Positions 25,294 to 33,995 of a stretch of DNA of 61,766 nt are shown one piece after another. Position 1 is the stretch's first letter; every line of letters starts with the position of its first letter. The notes beneath the pieces are model-generated. The model worked only from the letters and a program-made list of their open reading frames with translations, was not told the origin of the DNA and did no database searches. The DNA comes from Stutzerimonas stutzeri SDM-LAC. GTDB taxonomy: Bacteria; Pseudomonadota; Gammaproteobacteria; Pseudomonadales; Pseudomonadaceae. The stretch is taken from the NCBI RefSeq assembly GCF_000235745.1, contig NZ_AGSX01000193.1, positions 1 to 61,766 on the forward strand. The letters are read 5' to 3'. A program made the translations under genes and the position numbers.

Positions 25294-25667
25294 GACGGCG
25301 TCCTCTTGGTGATTGGCGATGTGAGCCTAGGTGGGGTGACGTCTGGGCGAGATTGGCCGCGACGCTTATCCTGTTTGGTCCGCACAACGGGTCTTGGGTT
25401 TCACTCGTGTTAGCATTGCCGGCTCGTGCAATATGCCCCCTGACGGACGAATGATTCATTCTTTTCGCTCGCAAAGCGGCGTGTCAGGTCTGCACTCGCA
25501 CAATAATTCCCATTACGCCTCAATCGGGCGGAACAAAACCCATTTATGCTGGCCTGAACCAGGCGCGGGCTGCGCTATCTCGGTAGTTGTAGCGTGATGC
25601 GTGTATCGAGTCTGTTACAAATCCATGCCTGCCGTTTACGGCGGGCCTTGAACGAGGCGCTAACCAG
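25294..25667. other. Intergenic region between divergent genes at 25293 and 25668
   Basis: This 374-base gap must hold the promoters of the divergent basic protein and rmlD. I find no convincing -35/-10 pair, no RNA gene and no conserved protein. A GCCTGCCGTTTACGGCGGGC hairpin lies about 25 bases before rmlD (around 25627-25646). Nothing else stands out. Confidence 0.5.
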
Positions 25668-26594
25668 ATGCGAATCCTAGTATGCGGAGCCGGTGGCCAG
25701 GTCGGCCACGAGTTGATGAACCGTGCCGGCGGGTACGGTCTCGAAGCGCTCGGCATGACTCGCGACCATCTTGATATCACTGACGCGGGCCAGGTGGCCG
25801 AGGTAGTCGGCCGACTCAAGCCGGGGCTTATCATCAATGCGGCCGCTTACACGCATGTCGATAACGCCGAGACGCACAGCGAGCAGGCTTACAGCGTGAA
25901 CCGTGATGGTGCGCAACGGCTGGCGCAAGCGGCACGTCAAGCCTCCATTCCTCTATTACACATCTCCACCGATTACGTGTTCTCCGGTAATGCCCAGACG
26001 CCTTACAGGGAGGTCGATGAAGTCGCACCAACGGGTGTTTATGGTGCTAGCAAGTTGGCGGGCGAAGCGGCCATCCAGGCAGCGCTGGACGAGCACCTTA
26101 TCATGCGTACCAGTTGGGTCTATGGGGCGCATGGCCATAACTTCGTAAAGACCATGCTGCGCCTTGGCGATCAGCGTGACGCGTTATCAGTGGTTGCCGA
26201 TCAGTTTGGCTGCCCGACTCAGGCGGGCAGCATTGCCGATGCGTTGCTCGAGCTGGCGAAGCGTTATGCCCAGAACGGCGTGCTGGAGTGGGGGCTCTAT
26301 CACTACAGTGGACGATCCCCCTGTACCTGGTTCGATTTCGCCGTAGAAGTCTTCCGTCAAGCAGAAGCCAAAGGCATGCTTGCTGCTCGTCCGAAAGTAT
26401 CGCCTATCAGCACCGCTCAGTACCCCACCCCCGCGCGCCGGCCGGCTTGGTCGGTGCTCGATTGCTCGAAGTTCGAGACCACGTTCGGTATCGAAACCAG
26501 AGACTGGCATGACGATCTTTCCATTGTTCTCGACTCCCTGGCCAGGGCTGCAGCAGCAGTCGCAGCTGGCGCCGCGCAGCATTCCCAGGCTTGA
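25668..26594 (+). CDS. rmlD: dTDP-4-dehydrorhamnose reductase, RmlD family
   Basis: This extended short-chain dehydrogenase reduces dTDP-4-keto-L-rhamnose to dTDP-L-rhamnose in O-antigen or rhamnolipid sugar synthesis. Its 308 residues contain the nucleotide motif VCGAGGQVGHEL (about residues 4-15), ISTDYVFSG, and the catalytic Y-x-x-x-K in VYGASKLAGE near residue 126. The unusual point is context: none of rmlA, rmlB or rmlC is next to it. It may be a second copy or act on another sugar nucleotide. The ATG at 25668 gives the normal start. Confidence 0.88.
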   Translation: MRILVCGAGGQVGHELMNRAGGYGLEALGMTRDHLDITDAGQVAEVVGRLKPGLIINAAAYTHVDNAETHSEQAYSVNRDGAQRLAQAARQASIPLLHISTDYVFSGNAQTPYREVDEVAPTGVYGASKLAGEAAIQAALDEHLIMRTSWVYGAHGHNFVKTMLRLGDQRDALSVVADQFGCPTQAGSIADALLELAKRYAQNGVLEWGLYHYSGRSPCTWFDFAVEVFRQAEAKGMLAARPKVSPISTAQYPTPARRPAWSVLDCSKFETTFGIETRDWHDDLSIVLDSLARAAAAVAAGAAQHSQA

Positions 26595-26729
26595 ACAGCC
26601 AAAGCAGCCAATACCGACTCAGGCGCATATACGCCTGGGCTTGATCTGGTGATCTGACGCGGGACTCAGGTATTCTGCGCGGTCTTTTACGGGGCGGCAT
26701 GACGTCGCAACGTTTGCTGGAGAAGCCGC

Positions 26730-27629
26730 GTGGTGGTGTTTCAGGCGATATTGCCGATCTTTGGCTTGATCATGCTCGGCTACCTGCTGGGCTGGCGTAA
26801 ATGGCTGGCGGGGGAAGCGGCAGCCGGGCTCGCCAACATCACCTTCAAACTCTTCATGCCGGCGGTTCTGTTCACCGGTATCGCTCGGGCCCAGCTGAGC
26901 GACGGGATGTCGCCGACGCTATTGCTGGCCTACTTTGGGCCGGTGCTCACCGTTTTTGCACTGGTTGCGCTAGTTGCTCATCGCTGGCTGGGCCGAGCTT
27001 CCCCTCTCGGCTTGACGGCGGCGTACTCAAACAATGTGCTGGTCGGCATCCCTCTGGTGACCACCTTGCTCGGGTCGGAGAGTCTGGTGTACGTGTTTGC
27101 CATTCTGGTATTCCACAGCCTGATCCTGTTTTCGCTACAGAGCTCCTATAACGCGTTCGGCTCAGGGCAGAAGATCAGTGCCACCGGACTGCTGAAGAAT
27201 CTGGCCAACCCGCTGATCGTCGGTCTCTTGCTTGGCGCTTTGCTGAACGTGTCGGGCTGGGAACTGCCTGTGCCGATCTGGCGTGTTGCCGACTGGCTCG
27301 CCCAGGCGGCCTTGCCTTGTGCGTTGATGGTGTTGGGCATCAGTCTGTCACGTTATCGGCTGCGACCCAGTGCTACGGCGCTGGGCCTGGCGCTGGTGAA
27401 GCTGGGTCTGCTTCCGTTGCTGGTCTGGTATGTCGGCGGATGGTTGCCGGGCCTTAGTCACGAGGCCCGGAGTGTGCTGGTGTTGTTGGCCGCTTGCCCG
27501 AGCGGTGTCAACGTGCTGGCATTCGCAGTCACTCCCGAGGACACCCGCGTCGTCAGCTCGACGGTGTTCCTGTCGACGCTGCTGGCCGTGATCAGCTTGC
27601 CGCTGTGGATGCTGCTGCTGTCGTCCTGA
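26730..27629 (+). CDS. AEC-family (auxin efflux carrier) permease
   Basis: An inner-membrane protein of 299 residues with about ten predicted helices in two five-helix halves, typical of the AEC family, whose bacterial members export or take up small organic acids. N-terminal VFQAILPIFGLIMLGYLLG and the second-half segments ALPCALMVLGISLSRY and ACPSGVNVLAFA fit the family. The start is a GTG at 26730, with GTG at 26733 also possible. It is not obviously in an operon. Substrate unknown. Confidence 0.82.
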   Translation: MVVFQAILPIFGLIMLGYLLGWRKWLAGEAAAGLANITFKLFMPAVLFTGIARAQLSDGMSPTLLLAYFGPVLTVFALVALVAHRWLGRASPLGLTAAYSNNVLVGIPLVTTLLGSESLVYVFAILVFHSLILFSLQSSYNAFGSGQKISATGLLKNLANPLIVGLLLGALLNVSGWELPVPIWRVADWLAQAALPCALMVLGISLSRYRLRPSATALGLALVKLGLLPLLVWYVGGWLPGLSHEARSVLVLLAACPSGVNVLAFAVTPEDTRVVSSTVFLSTLLAVISLPLWMLLLSS

Positions 27630-27635
27630 GGGGTG

Positions 27636-28382
27636 TCAGGTCTGCTTATCGGTGTGCGCATGGTTGGCGATGATGTCTTCCAGGCGCAACCCGGTCAGGC
27701 CGTGGATGGTTTTCCAGAGGTAGTAGAAGATTGCCATCATCATCACCATGCTCGGGATCGCGATCATCGGGTAGCTGAGCAACGTCATGCGGCCGAGTTC
27801 CGCGTTGAACGCTTCGCTCCCGGCGGGACTGTTGACGATCCATTTGGCCAATACGTAGTTCATGAACGACGAAAAGAAGAAGGTGGCGCTGAGAAAGTAG
27901 GTGGCACGCAGCAGCCGCGTCTCGAAGTGGGCGGTTTGCCCGTTGCGCTCAAGTTGTTCATGAACCTTGTCGACGTTTAGCACCTTGGGGTTGTACAGCA
28001 GCGTGCGGATCAACGGAAAACGTGTGCGGGTGGAGGCCAGCACGGCGATGCCAATGATGCCCGGAATTGCAGCCTCTTTGATCGCCAGCCATTGCGGGTC
28101 GAGCTGCAGCAGACCGATACCTCCGGTCAGCAGCACGCTTATCAGGCCCAGCAGCGCAATCCAATTGAACTTGCGGTATTTAGCCAGTTCGAACAGTCCC
28201 CAGCCGAGCGGAAAGGCCAGCGCCAGCAACAATGCGCCATCCGCCCCAAGGCGATCATCCCCGCTGAGCTTCATCAGGATCAGCGATGGAATAACGATAC
28301 TGATGGCCAAGTCCATCAAAGGGCGCGGTTTATGTGCAGCCGGTTGATCGGAACCGGGGCGGTTGGTACGGGTATTGGTCAT
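27636..28382 (-). CDS. VC0807-family polytopic membrane protein
   Basis: An inner-membrane protein of 248 residues with about six transmembrane helices, resembling VC0807-like proteins related to intracellular septation protein A. Conserved-looking parts are MDLAISIVIPSLILMKLSG near residue 22, LAFPLGWGLFELAKYRKFNW, and FFFSSFMNYVLAKWIV. The ATG at 28382 gives a normal hydrophilic N-terminus (MTNTRTNRPGSDQ); the frame open to 28553 is not protein-like. It ends convergently with the AEC permease, seven bases apart. Function is unknown. Confidence 0.72.
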   Translation of the reverse strand: MTNTRTNRPGSDQPAAHKPRPLMDLAISIVIPSLILMKLSGDDRLGADGALLLALAFPLGWGLFELAKYRKFNWIALLGLISVLLTGGIGLLQLDPQWLAIKEAAIPGIIGIAVLASTRTRFPLIRTLLYNPKVLNVDKVHEQLERNGQTAHFETRLLRATYFLSATFFFSSFMNYVLAKWIVNSPAGSEAFNAELGRMTLLSYPMIAIPSMVMMMAIFYYLWKTIHGLTGLRLEDIIANHAHTDKQT

Positions 28383-28470
28383 GTGATTCGACTTCGTCTC
28401 GTAAGAGGGCGAATGATCGCGCGGCCAAGCGCGTCTGGCCATAGGGCAATGGTGTCGTTTCGTGACCCGT

Positions 28471-29421
28471 TCAGCGGCTGGTTGAGCCGGTGTGTCGTCG
28501 CTGCGACCACTGCCCCGCTTCAAACAGTGCGACCACCAGGATTGCCAAGGCAAACGGCAGTAGCAGGTAGAACCCTCTGAATACGATCAGGGCGGCCAGC
28601 ACGTCAGCGGTGGGCAGCTCAGGCATCGCAGCGAGAAAGGTCACCTCGAGCACGCCGAGTCCGCCGGGTGCATGTGACAGCAACGCCAGTGAAAATGAGG
28701 CAAGGAATACGCCGAGCACGACCAGGTAGCCCGGATTATCCGCCTCGGGCAACGCAAAGTAGATGATCGCCGCGGCGCAGGCGAGCTCCAGAGGCGCGGC
28801 AATCAGTTGCCTGCCGACGATAGGCAGGCGCGGATAGGTGATGTGCCATTTGCCGATATGCATGGGCGGGAAGTGCCGCCAGGCGCCGATCACATAAAGC
28901 CCGATCACGCCCAGCAGCGATGCGCCTATCGCCCTCGACAGCCATGGCTCGGCATCGACGAGCCTGTTGAGCAATTCCGGCCGGAGGATCAACACCAGGC
29001 CGCCGGCCAGCAGCGTGCCAAGAAAAAAGGTCAATGAGCAGAACACGATCACTACGCCAATTTCGTGTGGCGTCAGGCCTTTGCTGCGATATGCGCGGTA
29101 CCGCACCACCGCGCCGGAAAACACCGACGCGCCAACGTTATGAGCGAGGGCATAGGTCGTGAAGGAGCAGAGCGTGATAAACCACCACGAGATGTGCTTG
29201 CCAAGGTGCGCTATGGCGATGCGGTCGTACCAGGCTAGCGCAAAATAGGCGCCCAGCGTTGCCAGCCCGGCCATGACCCAACGGGGTTGGCTGATCGCGT
29301 CGAGGCTGTCGGTAAGTTCGGCCAGTGAAAGATTGCGGATTTCCTGATAGAGCATGTAGCCAGACAGCACAACCGCCATGATGCCCACGAGGGTCCAGGC
29401 GACATCGCTCCTCTTCAACAT
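28471..29421 (-). CDS. UPF0104 / lysylphosphatidylglycerol synthase-like membrane protein
   Basis: This 316-residue integral membrane protein of the UPF0104 family, related to the flippase half of MprF, shows about eight helices. Typical parts are TYALAHNVGASVFSGAVVRYR (about residues 90-110) and LLSHAPGGLGVLEVTFLAAM (about 250-269). It lacks the cytoplasmic aminoacyl-transferase domain of MprF. AGGAG precedes the ATG at 29421 by nine bases. In the family such proteins are thought to move phospholipid or isoprenoid-linked substrates; the substrate here is unknown. Confidence 0.8.
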   Translation of the reverse strand: MLKRSDVAWTLVGIMAVVLSGYMLYQEIRNLSLAELTDSLDAISQPRWVMAGLATLGAYFALAWYDRIAIAHLGKHISWWFITLCSFTTYALAHNVGASVFSGAVVRYRAYRSKGLTPHEIGVVIVFCSLTFFLGTLLAGGLVLILRPELLNRLVDAEPWLSRAIGASLLGVIGLYVIGAWRHFPPMHIGKWHITYPRLPIVGRQLIAAPLELACAAAIIYFALPEADNPGYLVVLGVFLASFSLALLSHAPGGLGVLEVTFLAAMPELPTADVLAALIVFRGFYLLLPFALAILVVALFEAGQWSQRRHTGSTSR

Positions 29422-29594
29422 TGCGTGGGCTCCTTGGCGACGGCTTATGCCTCGACGCGAAGGTTCGGACACTGGGTAACGTTTCGTCGCGGAATAATTC
29501 GGCCGGTCTTTTATCGGCAGCGGGTCGGGCGTTTTGTTCAGTGTCGGGCCAAAAGGCAGGTATGGCGCCATCAACGTCCAGGCATGACCAGAGG

Positions 29595-32393
29595 CTAATA
29601 ATCCGCCGCGGCTGCTCGGATCCGGACCCAGTGCTCGATCAGCTCGCGCAACTGCGACATTTCGACTGGTTTGGCCATGTGCCCGTCCATTCCGGCTTCG
29701 CGGGCTCGCTCGCGGTGCTCGCTCAGAATGTGCGCAGTCAGGGCGACCACCGGCGTTCGCCGACGGGCCTCGGACGCTTCCCACGCGCGTAGCTGGGCAG
29801 TAGCCTCGAAGCCGTCCATCACGGGCATCTCACAGTCCATCAGCACCAGGTCGTAGGGGTGCGCCTTGATCAGTGTGAGCGCCTCCGCTCCGTTGCTGGC
29901 GGTATCCGGCTTGAGGTTGAGCTTGCTCAGCATGCCGCGGATAACCTTGGTGGATATGCTGTTGTCCTCGGCAACCAGGATGCGGAAATCGTCCGGCACG
30001 GACAGAGGTGCGTTGACTTGAGTCGCCGACGTCTGCGCAATTGCGCTGGTGCGGCGGGCAAGCTCGTCCGCCAAGGTGGTTTTCAGCGTATAGCCGGCAA
30101 CGGGTTTGGCCAGGATGCGTTTGATGCCGGCGTTGCGTGCGATGATCTTGCTCGGCGCGCTACTCATGCCGGTCAGCATGATCAACAAGATGTCGTGATT
30201 GAGGCTGAAGTCTTCCTTGATTCTGCTCGCCAGCTGCATGCCCGTCATACCGGGCATGTCCTGATCGAGCAACACCACGTCGAAATAGTCGCGCAAGTGC
30301 GCTTTGGTACGCAGCAGTGCCAGCGCCTCTTTGCCTGAGGCTACCGCGCTGACTTCCATGCCCCAGCTGCTGCACTGCTGGCCGAGCACTTTCCGGCAGG
30401 TATCGTTGTCATCCACCACTAGTAGCCGCGCACCTTTGAGCTGATGGTCGAGATCGCATGCGGGATCGGCGATTTCGGCGGACAGTGGCAGACTCATCCA
30501 CAACGTGTTGCCAGCAATGCCGCCAGTCTGAATGCCGAATTCGCCATCCATCAGATGAATCAGCTGACGCGCGATGATCAAGCCGAGGCGACCACCAAGG
30601 CGGGTCGCGGCGAGAAAGTCGCGGCTATCCAGCGCAGCATTGAGCAGGGCATCGCGCTCTTGTGTCTCCAGCGGACGGCCGCTGTCCTGTACGGTGATGC
30701 GCAGCCGGGGCTGTCCCTCGCGATCATCCACCGCTGCGGTCAGTAGCACCTCGCCTTCTTCGGTTTGCTTGAAGGCGTTCTCGAGCAGATTCAACAGTGC
30801 CTGGCGCAGGCGAGTCGGGTCGCCAGCAACCACGTGCGGCATCTGGGGCTGGACAAAACTGATCAGCTCGACTCGCTGCTGTTCGGCCTTGGCGCGGAAG
30901 ATACTGAGGCAATCTTCGATCAGCGCGTTGAGATCGAACTGCACGTCGTCCAGCTCGATCTGCCCGGATTCCAGTTTGGAAATGTCCAGAATCTCGTTGA
31001 TCAAGTTGAGCAACTCGTTGCCGGAGCTGTGGATCGTCTGGACGTAATCACGCTGTTTCGCCGACAGCGAGGTGCTGAGTAGCAGTTCACTCATGCCCAG
31101 CACACCGTTCATTGGCGTGCGAATCTCGTGGCTGATCTTCGCCAGGAAATCCGCTTTGGTCCGCAGTTCGGCGCTATTAACGGCCTCGGCGGTATGTTGG
31201 TTGCGGCTGTCCGATTGAATCTGTCGCTGCCGCTCGAGTAGTGCAAAGCTGAGAATGAGCCCGGAACAGGTGGCCACGCTGAACATGATTCCGGTCAGCC
31301 AATCCGGATCGAATTGATTGAAGCCCAACAGAACGGGCAGCACCAAGATAAAGCCGCCATCGAACAACAGCATGCCAGCAACCAGCAATCGGGCCGGCTC
31401 GTAGCGCTGCCGCCAATGATGAATAGCCACGACGGTAACGCTGACGGCGGTGCCTAGCACCAGCGCATATATCAACCAGCTGAACCAGAGGTGATCGGTA
31501 AGCAAGATGGTTGCTGCTACCGCGCTCACCAGACCTGTTTCCAACGCGAGCACTGCAGTTACCCAGGGTATCTTGCGGTTATGGAAGAAACCGTAGGTGA
31601 AGGCCAGCAAGGAAATACAGGTCAGCAACGCGGCCATATCGGCAATCAGCGGCTGGCTATAGATCAGCTTGGGCGACCAGACCGCAAGCAGGCCTAGATT
31701 CGTGATCGCGCAAGTGAGAAGGGTGCCGTGTAGCAAGGCAAGCCACACATGGCTGTAGCTCAAGGTGTAGGCGAAGCGCAGCAGGTTGTAGATGGTCAGT
31801 AGCGCCAAGGCTCCAAACAATGCGCCGAACAGGTAAGCCGGGCGCGCCAGTCCGACCAGCCCTACCTCATCCACGGTGCTGAACCAGGCCATGATCGGAT
31901 GGGATGATTGCAGGCGAATGTAGGCCTCGCGAGGCGTATCGTCGCTGGGTAGCGTAAACAGATAGGCCCGGGTGGGCAGGGGGCGCGACTCGAGCGGTCT
32001 GAGCTCGCCAGTTTCGATATGGCGTTCCAGCTGCCCGTCACGCAGCAGGTAAAAATCGAGGTACTGCACGCGTGGCGCAAAGATCCACAACCAGTTCGGC
32101 TCGGCGAACGCGGGGAGGTTCACCTGCAGCCAGATGGCGTTATCGCTCGCTGGAGCGGCATAGGCACGTTTGTCGATTCGCTGGAACAGGCTGCGCTGGG
32201 CGACAACCTCATCAAGCGTGAGCAAGCCGGATTGGTCGACGAGTAATCGCCAGTTGGGCTCTGCCGCTGCTATGGCGTCTGGGGATACAGGAAGGGGGGC
32301 GGGCTCGGTAACGGCGCCCAATGCAGGCCATGCAACCAGCGCAGTCAGCAACAGACTGAAGGTAAAAGCAATGGCGACCCAGAGTCGACGCAC
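29595..32393 (-). CDS. retS: RetS hybrid sensor histidine kinase
   Basis: RetS is the inner-membrane sensor that in Pseudomonas blocks GacS and so switches from chronic, biofilm-type to acute behaviour. The 932-residue protein has a signal-like N-terminus, a periplasmic 7TMR-DISMED2 domain (about 40-180), seven transmembrane helices (about 190-390), a HisKA domain with H422 in KISHEIRTPMNG, an ATPase domain, and two receiver domains with phosphoacceptor candidates D710 (LLDQDMPGM) and D853 (LMDCEMPVMDG). The ATPase G2 box is GGRLGL rather than GTGLGL, so kinase activity may be weak. I chose the GTG at 32393. The neighbouring purD-purH-fis order supports the identity. Confidence 0.9.
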   Translation of the reverse strand: MRRLWVAIAFTFSLLLTALVAWPALGAVTEPAPLPVSPDAIAAAEPNWRLLVDQSGLLTLDEVVAQRSLFQRIDKRAYAAPASDNAIWLQVNLPAFAEPNWLWIFAPRVQYLDFYLLRDGQLERHIETGELRPLESRPLPTRAYLFTLPSDDTPREAYIRLQSSHPIMAWFSTVDEVGLVGLARPAYLFGALFGALALLTIYNLLRFAYTLSYSHVWLALLHGTLLTCAITNLGLLAVWSPKLIYSQPLIADMAALLTCISLLAFTYGFFHNRKIPWVTAVLALETGLVSAVAATILLTDHLWFSWLIYALVLGTAVSVTVVAIHHWRQRYEPARLLVAGMLLFDGGFILVLPVLLGFNQFDPDWLTGIMFSVATCSGLILSFALLERQRQIQSDSRNQHTAEAVNSAELRTKADFLAKISHEIRTPMNGVLGMSELLLSTSLSAKQRDYVQTIHSSGNELLNLINEILDISKLESGQIELDDVQFDLNALIEDCLSIFRAKAEQQRVELISFVQPQMPHVVAGDPTRLRQALLNLLENAFKQTEEGEVLLTAAVDDREGQPRLRITVQDSGRPLETQERDALLNAALDSRDFLAATRLGGRLGLIIARQLIHLMDGEFGIQTGGIAGNTLWMSLPLSAEIADPACDLDHQLKGARLLVVDDNDTCRKVLGQQCSSWGMEVSAVASGKEALALLRTKAHLRDYFDVVLLDQDMPGMTGMQLASRIKEDFSLNHDILLIMLTGMSSAPSKIIARNAGIKRILAKPVAGYTLKTTLADELARRTSAIAQTSATQVNAPLSVPDDFRILVAEDNSISTKVIRGMLSKLNLKPDTASNGAEALTLIKAHPYDLVLMDCEMPVMDGFEATAQLRAWEASEARRRTPVVALTAHILSEHRERAREAGMDGHMAKPVEMSQLRELIEHWVRIRAAAADY

Positions 32394-32417
32394 GATTGAA
32401 GTCCCTTCATGTGTGTG

Positions 32418-32453
32418 GCGGTGGATTATAACCACCGCACGGGCGCTCAGTAA
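32418..32453 (-). promoter_or_regulatory. retS promoter with -10 box inside a palindrome
   Basis: On the minus strand TTACTG (32453-32448) and a perfect TATAAT (32430-32425) are 17 bases apart, about 32 bases upstream of the retS GTG. The TATAAT lies in the loop of the perfect 7-bp inverted repeat GCGGTGG (32418-32424) and CCACCGC (32432-32438). A dimeric repressor at this palindrome would cover the -10 box. Confidence 0.55.
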
Positions 32454-32508
32454 CGCGCGCGACGACCTATAAGAGTTGCCGCCGCGCACATTACCGCGAT
32501 TATCGCGC

Positions 32509-33798
32509 TTAGCTTTCGCCCTGCTCACGTGCAATTGCACGATAGCCGATGTCATGGCGGTAGAAATGTCCGTCCCAGTCGATTCGGGCCGCCAGTGCAT
32601 ATGCATTTTGCTGGGCCGCGGAGACTGTTTCACCAAGTGCCGTCGCGCAGAGGACGCGACCGCCTGAGGTGGTTACCGCTCCGTCCGCCAACAGGGTACC
32701 GGCATGGAACACCTTGCCTTGCAGTTGGGCAGCAGCCTTCAGGCCGTGGATCGCGGCGCCTTTGCTGTACTCGCCTGGATAGCCCCCCGCAGCCATTACC
32801 ACGCCGAGGCTCGGGCGCGGGTCCCACTGTGCTTCGATCTTGTCCAGCGCCTTGGCCAGGGCTGCTTCCACAAGCAGTACCAGACTGGACTGCAAGCGCA
32901 ACATGATCGGCTGGGTCTCCGGGTCGCCGAAGCGGCAATTGAACTCGATGACTTTGGGTGCACCGTGGTGATCGATCATCAAGCCGGCGTAGAGAAAGCC
33001 GGTATAAACGTTGCCCTCGGCAGCCATGCCTTTCACCGTCGGCCAGATCACTTCGTCCATCACGCGTTGGTGGACATCGGCTGTCACCACGGGCGCAGGG
33101 GAATAGGCGCCCATGCCTCCCGTATTCGGGCCGGTGTCGCCATCGCCGACGCGCTTGTGGTCCTGGCTGGTCGCCATCGGCAACACATTGGCGCCATCGA
33201 CCATGACGATAAAGCTGGCTTCCTCGCCGTCGAGAAATTCTTCGATCACCACGCGTGCGCCCGCATCACCGAATGCGTTGCCGGAGAGCATGTCGCGCAC
33301 GGCCTCTTCCGCTTCGGTCAGGGTCATGGCGACGATCACACCCTTGCCAGCGGCCAGGCCGTCGGCCTTGATCACGATCGGGGCGCCCTTTTCTTGCAGA
33401 TAGGCGAGAGCCGGTTCGACTTCGGTGAAGTTCTGGTAGTCGGCGGTGGGAATCTTGTGGCGAGCCAGGAAGTCTTTGGTGAACGCCTTGGAGCCTTCCA
33501 GTTGAGCTGCGGCGGCCGTCGGGCCGAAGCAGTCGAGCCCGCGCGAACGGAACAGGTCGACTACACCTTTGACCAGCGGCGCCTCGGGGCCGACGATCGT
33601 CAGCTGTACGTTGTGCTCGGCGAAGTCCGCCAATTGCTCGATGGCCAATACATCGATCGCGACATTTTCACATTTGGCTTCAGTTGCCGTGCCGGCATTG
33701 CCGGGCGCGACAAAGACTTTCTTGACGCGCGGGTCCTGTGCGACCTTCCAGGCCAGGGCGTGCTCGCGGCCGCCGCTGCCGATGATTAAAACGTTCAT
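32509..33798 (-). CDS. purD: Phosphoribosylamine-glycine ligase PurD
   Basis: PurD (GAR synthetase) joins glycine to 5-phosphoribosylamine in de novo purine synthesis. The 429-residue ATP-grasp protein starts MNVLIIGSGGREHALAWKV and contains PIVIKADGLAAGKGVIVA, SQDHKRVGDGDTGPNTGGMG and the metal-binding EFNCRFGDPETQ, all standard. GGGAGAGACAA precedes the ATG at 33798. It follows purH on the same strand with a 197-base gap that carries a palindromic repeat. Confidence 0.97.
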   Translation of the reverse strand: MNVLIIGSGGREHALAWKVAQDPRVKKVFVAPGNAGTATEAKCENVAIDVLAIEQLADFAEHNVQLTIVGPEAPLVKGVVDLFRSRGLDCFGPTAAAAQLEGSKAFTKDFLARHKIPTADYQNFTEVEPALAYLQEKGAPIVIKADGLAAGKGVIVAMTLTEAEEAVRDMLSGNAFGDAGARVVIEEFLDGEEASFIVMVDGANVLPMATSQDHKRVGDGDTGPNTGGMGAYSPAPVVTADVHQRVMDEVIWPTVKGMAAEGNVYTGFLYAGLMIDHHGAPKVIEFNCRFGDPETQPIMLRLQSSLVLLVEAALAKALDKIEAQWDPRPSLGVVMAAGGYPGEYSKGAAIHGLKAAAQLQGKVFHAGTLLADGAVTTSGGRVLCATALGETVSAAQQNAYALAARIDWDGHFYRHDIGYRAIAREQGES

Positions 33799-33835
33799 TT
33801 GTCTCTCCCAATGGAGGCGGGCCGATAGCCCGTTT

Positions 33836-33861
33836 GGTGGATAAGCGAACCGTTATCCACC
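33836..33861. repeat. REP-like palindrome of the P. stutzeri type between purH and purD
   Basis: GGTGGATAA at 33836-33844 and its reverse complement TTATCCACC at 33853-33861 flank an eight-base loop; one side continues into CCTATG. This matches the GGGTGGATAAC/GTTATCCACC family that I recall as dispersed in P. stutzeri and relatives. A smaller hairpin, CGGGC-CGATA-GCCCG (33818-33832), lies between it and the purD ribosome site. No transposase gene is nearby. Confidence 0.65.
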
Positions 33862-33995
33862 CTATGAAACCCGAGGTCGCGATCGGGCTGGTAGATGCGA
33901 GGCGCCCGATTCTTCCCCCAGCGGAGTTGCCTTCCGGCAATGAACATGGGGAAGAGTCGGGCAACGCCGCAAACGCCTGTCCGAGTGCAGCCGAT

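Noticed and set aside
25247-25474. 75-codon minus-strand ORF in the gap before rmlD
   Set aside because: It overlaps the N-terminus of the basic protein in another frame and has no recognisable feature.
26620-26637. Hairpin CAGGCG/CGCCTG after rmlD as a terminator
   Set aside because: The stem is only six base pairs and no T tract follows.
32704-33789. 361-codon open frame on the plus strand
   Set aside because: Antisense of purD; the purD protein accounts for the conservation.
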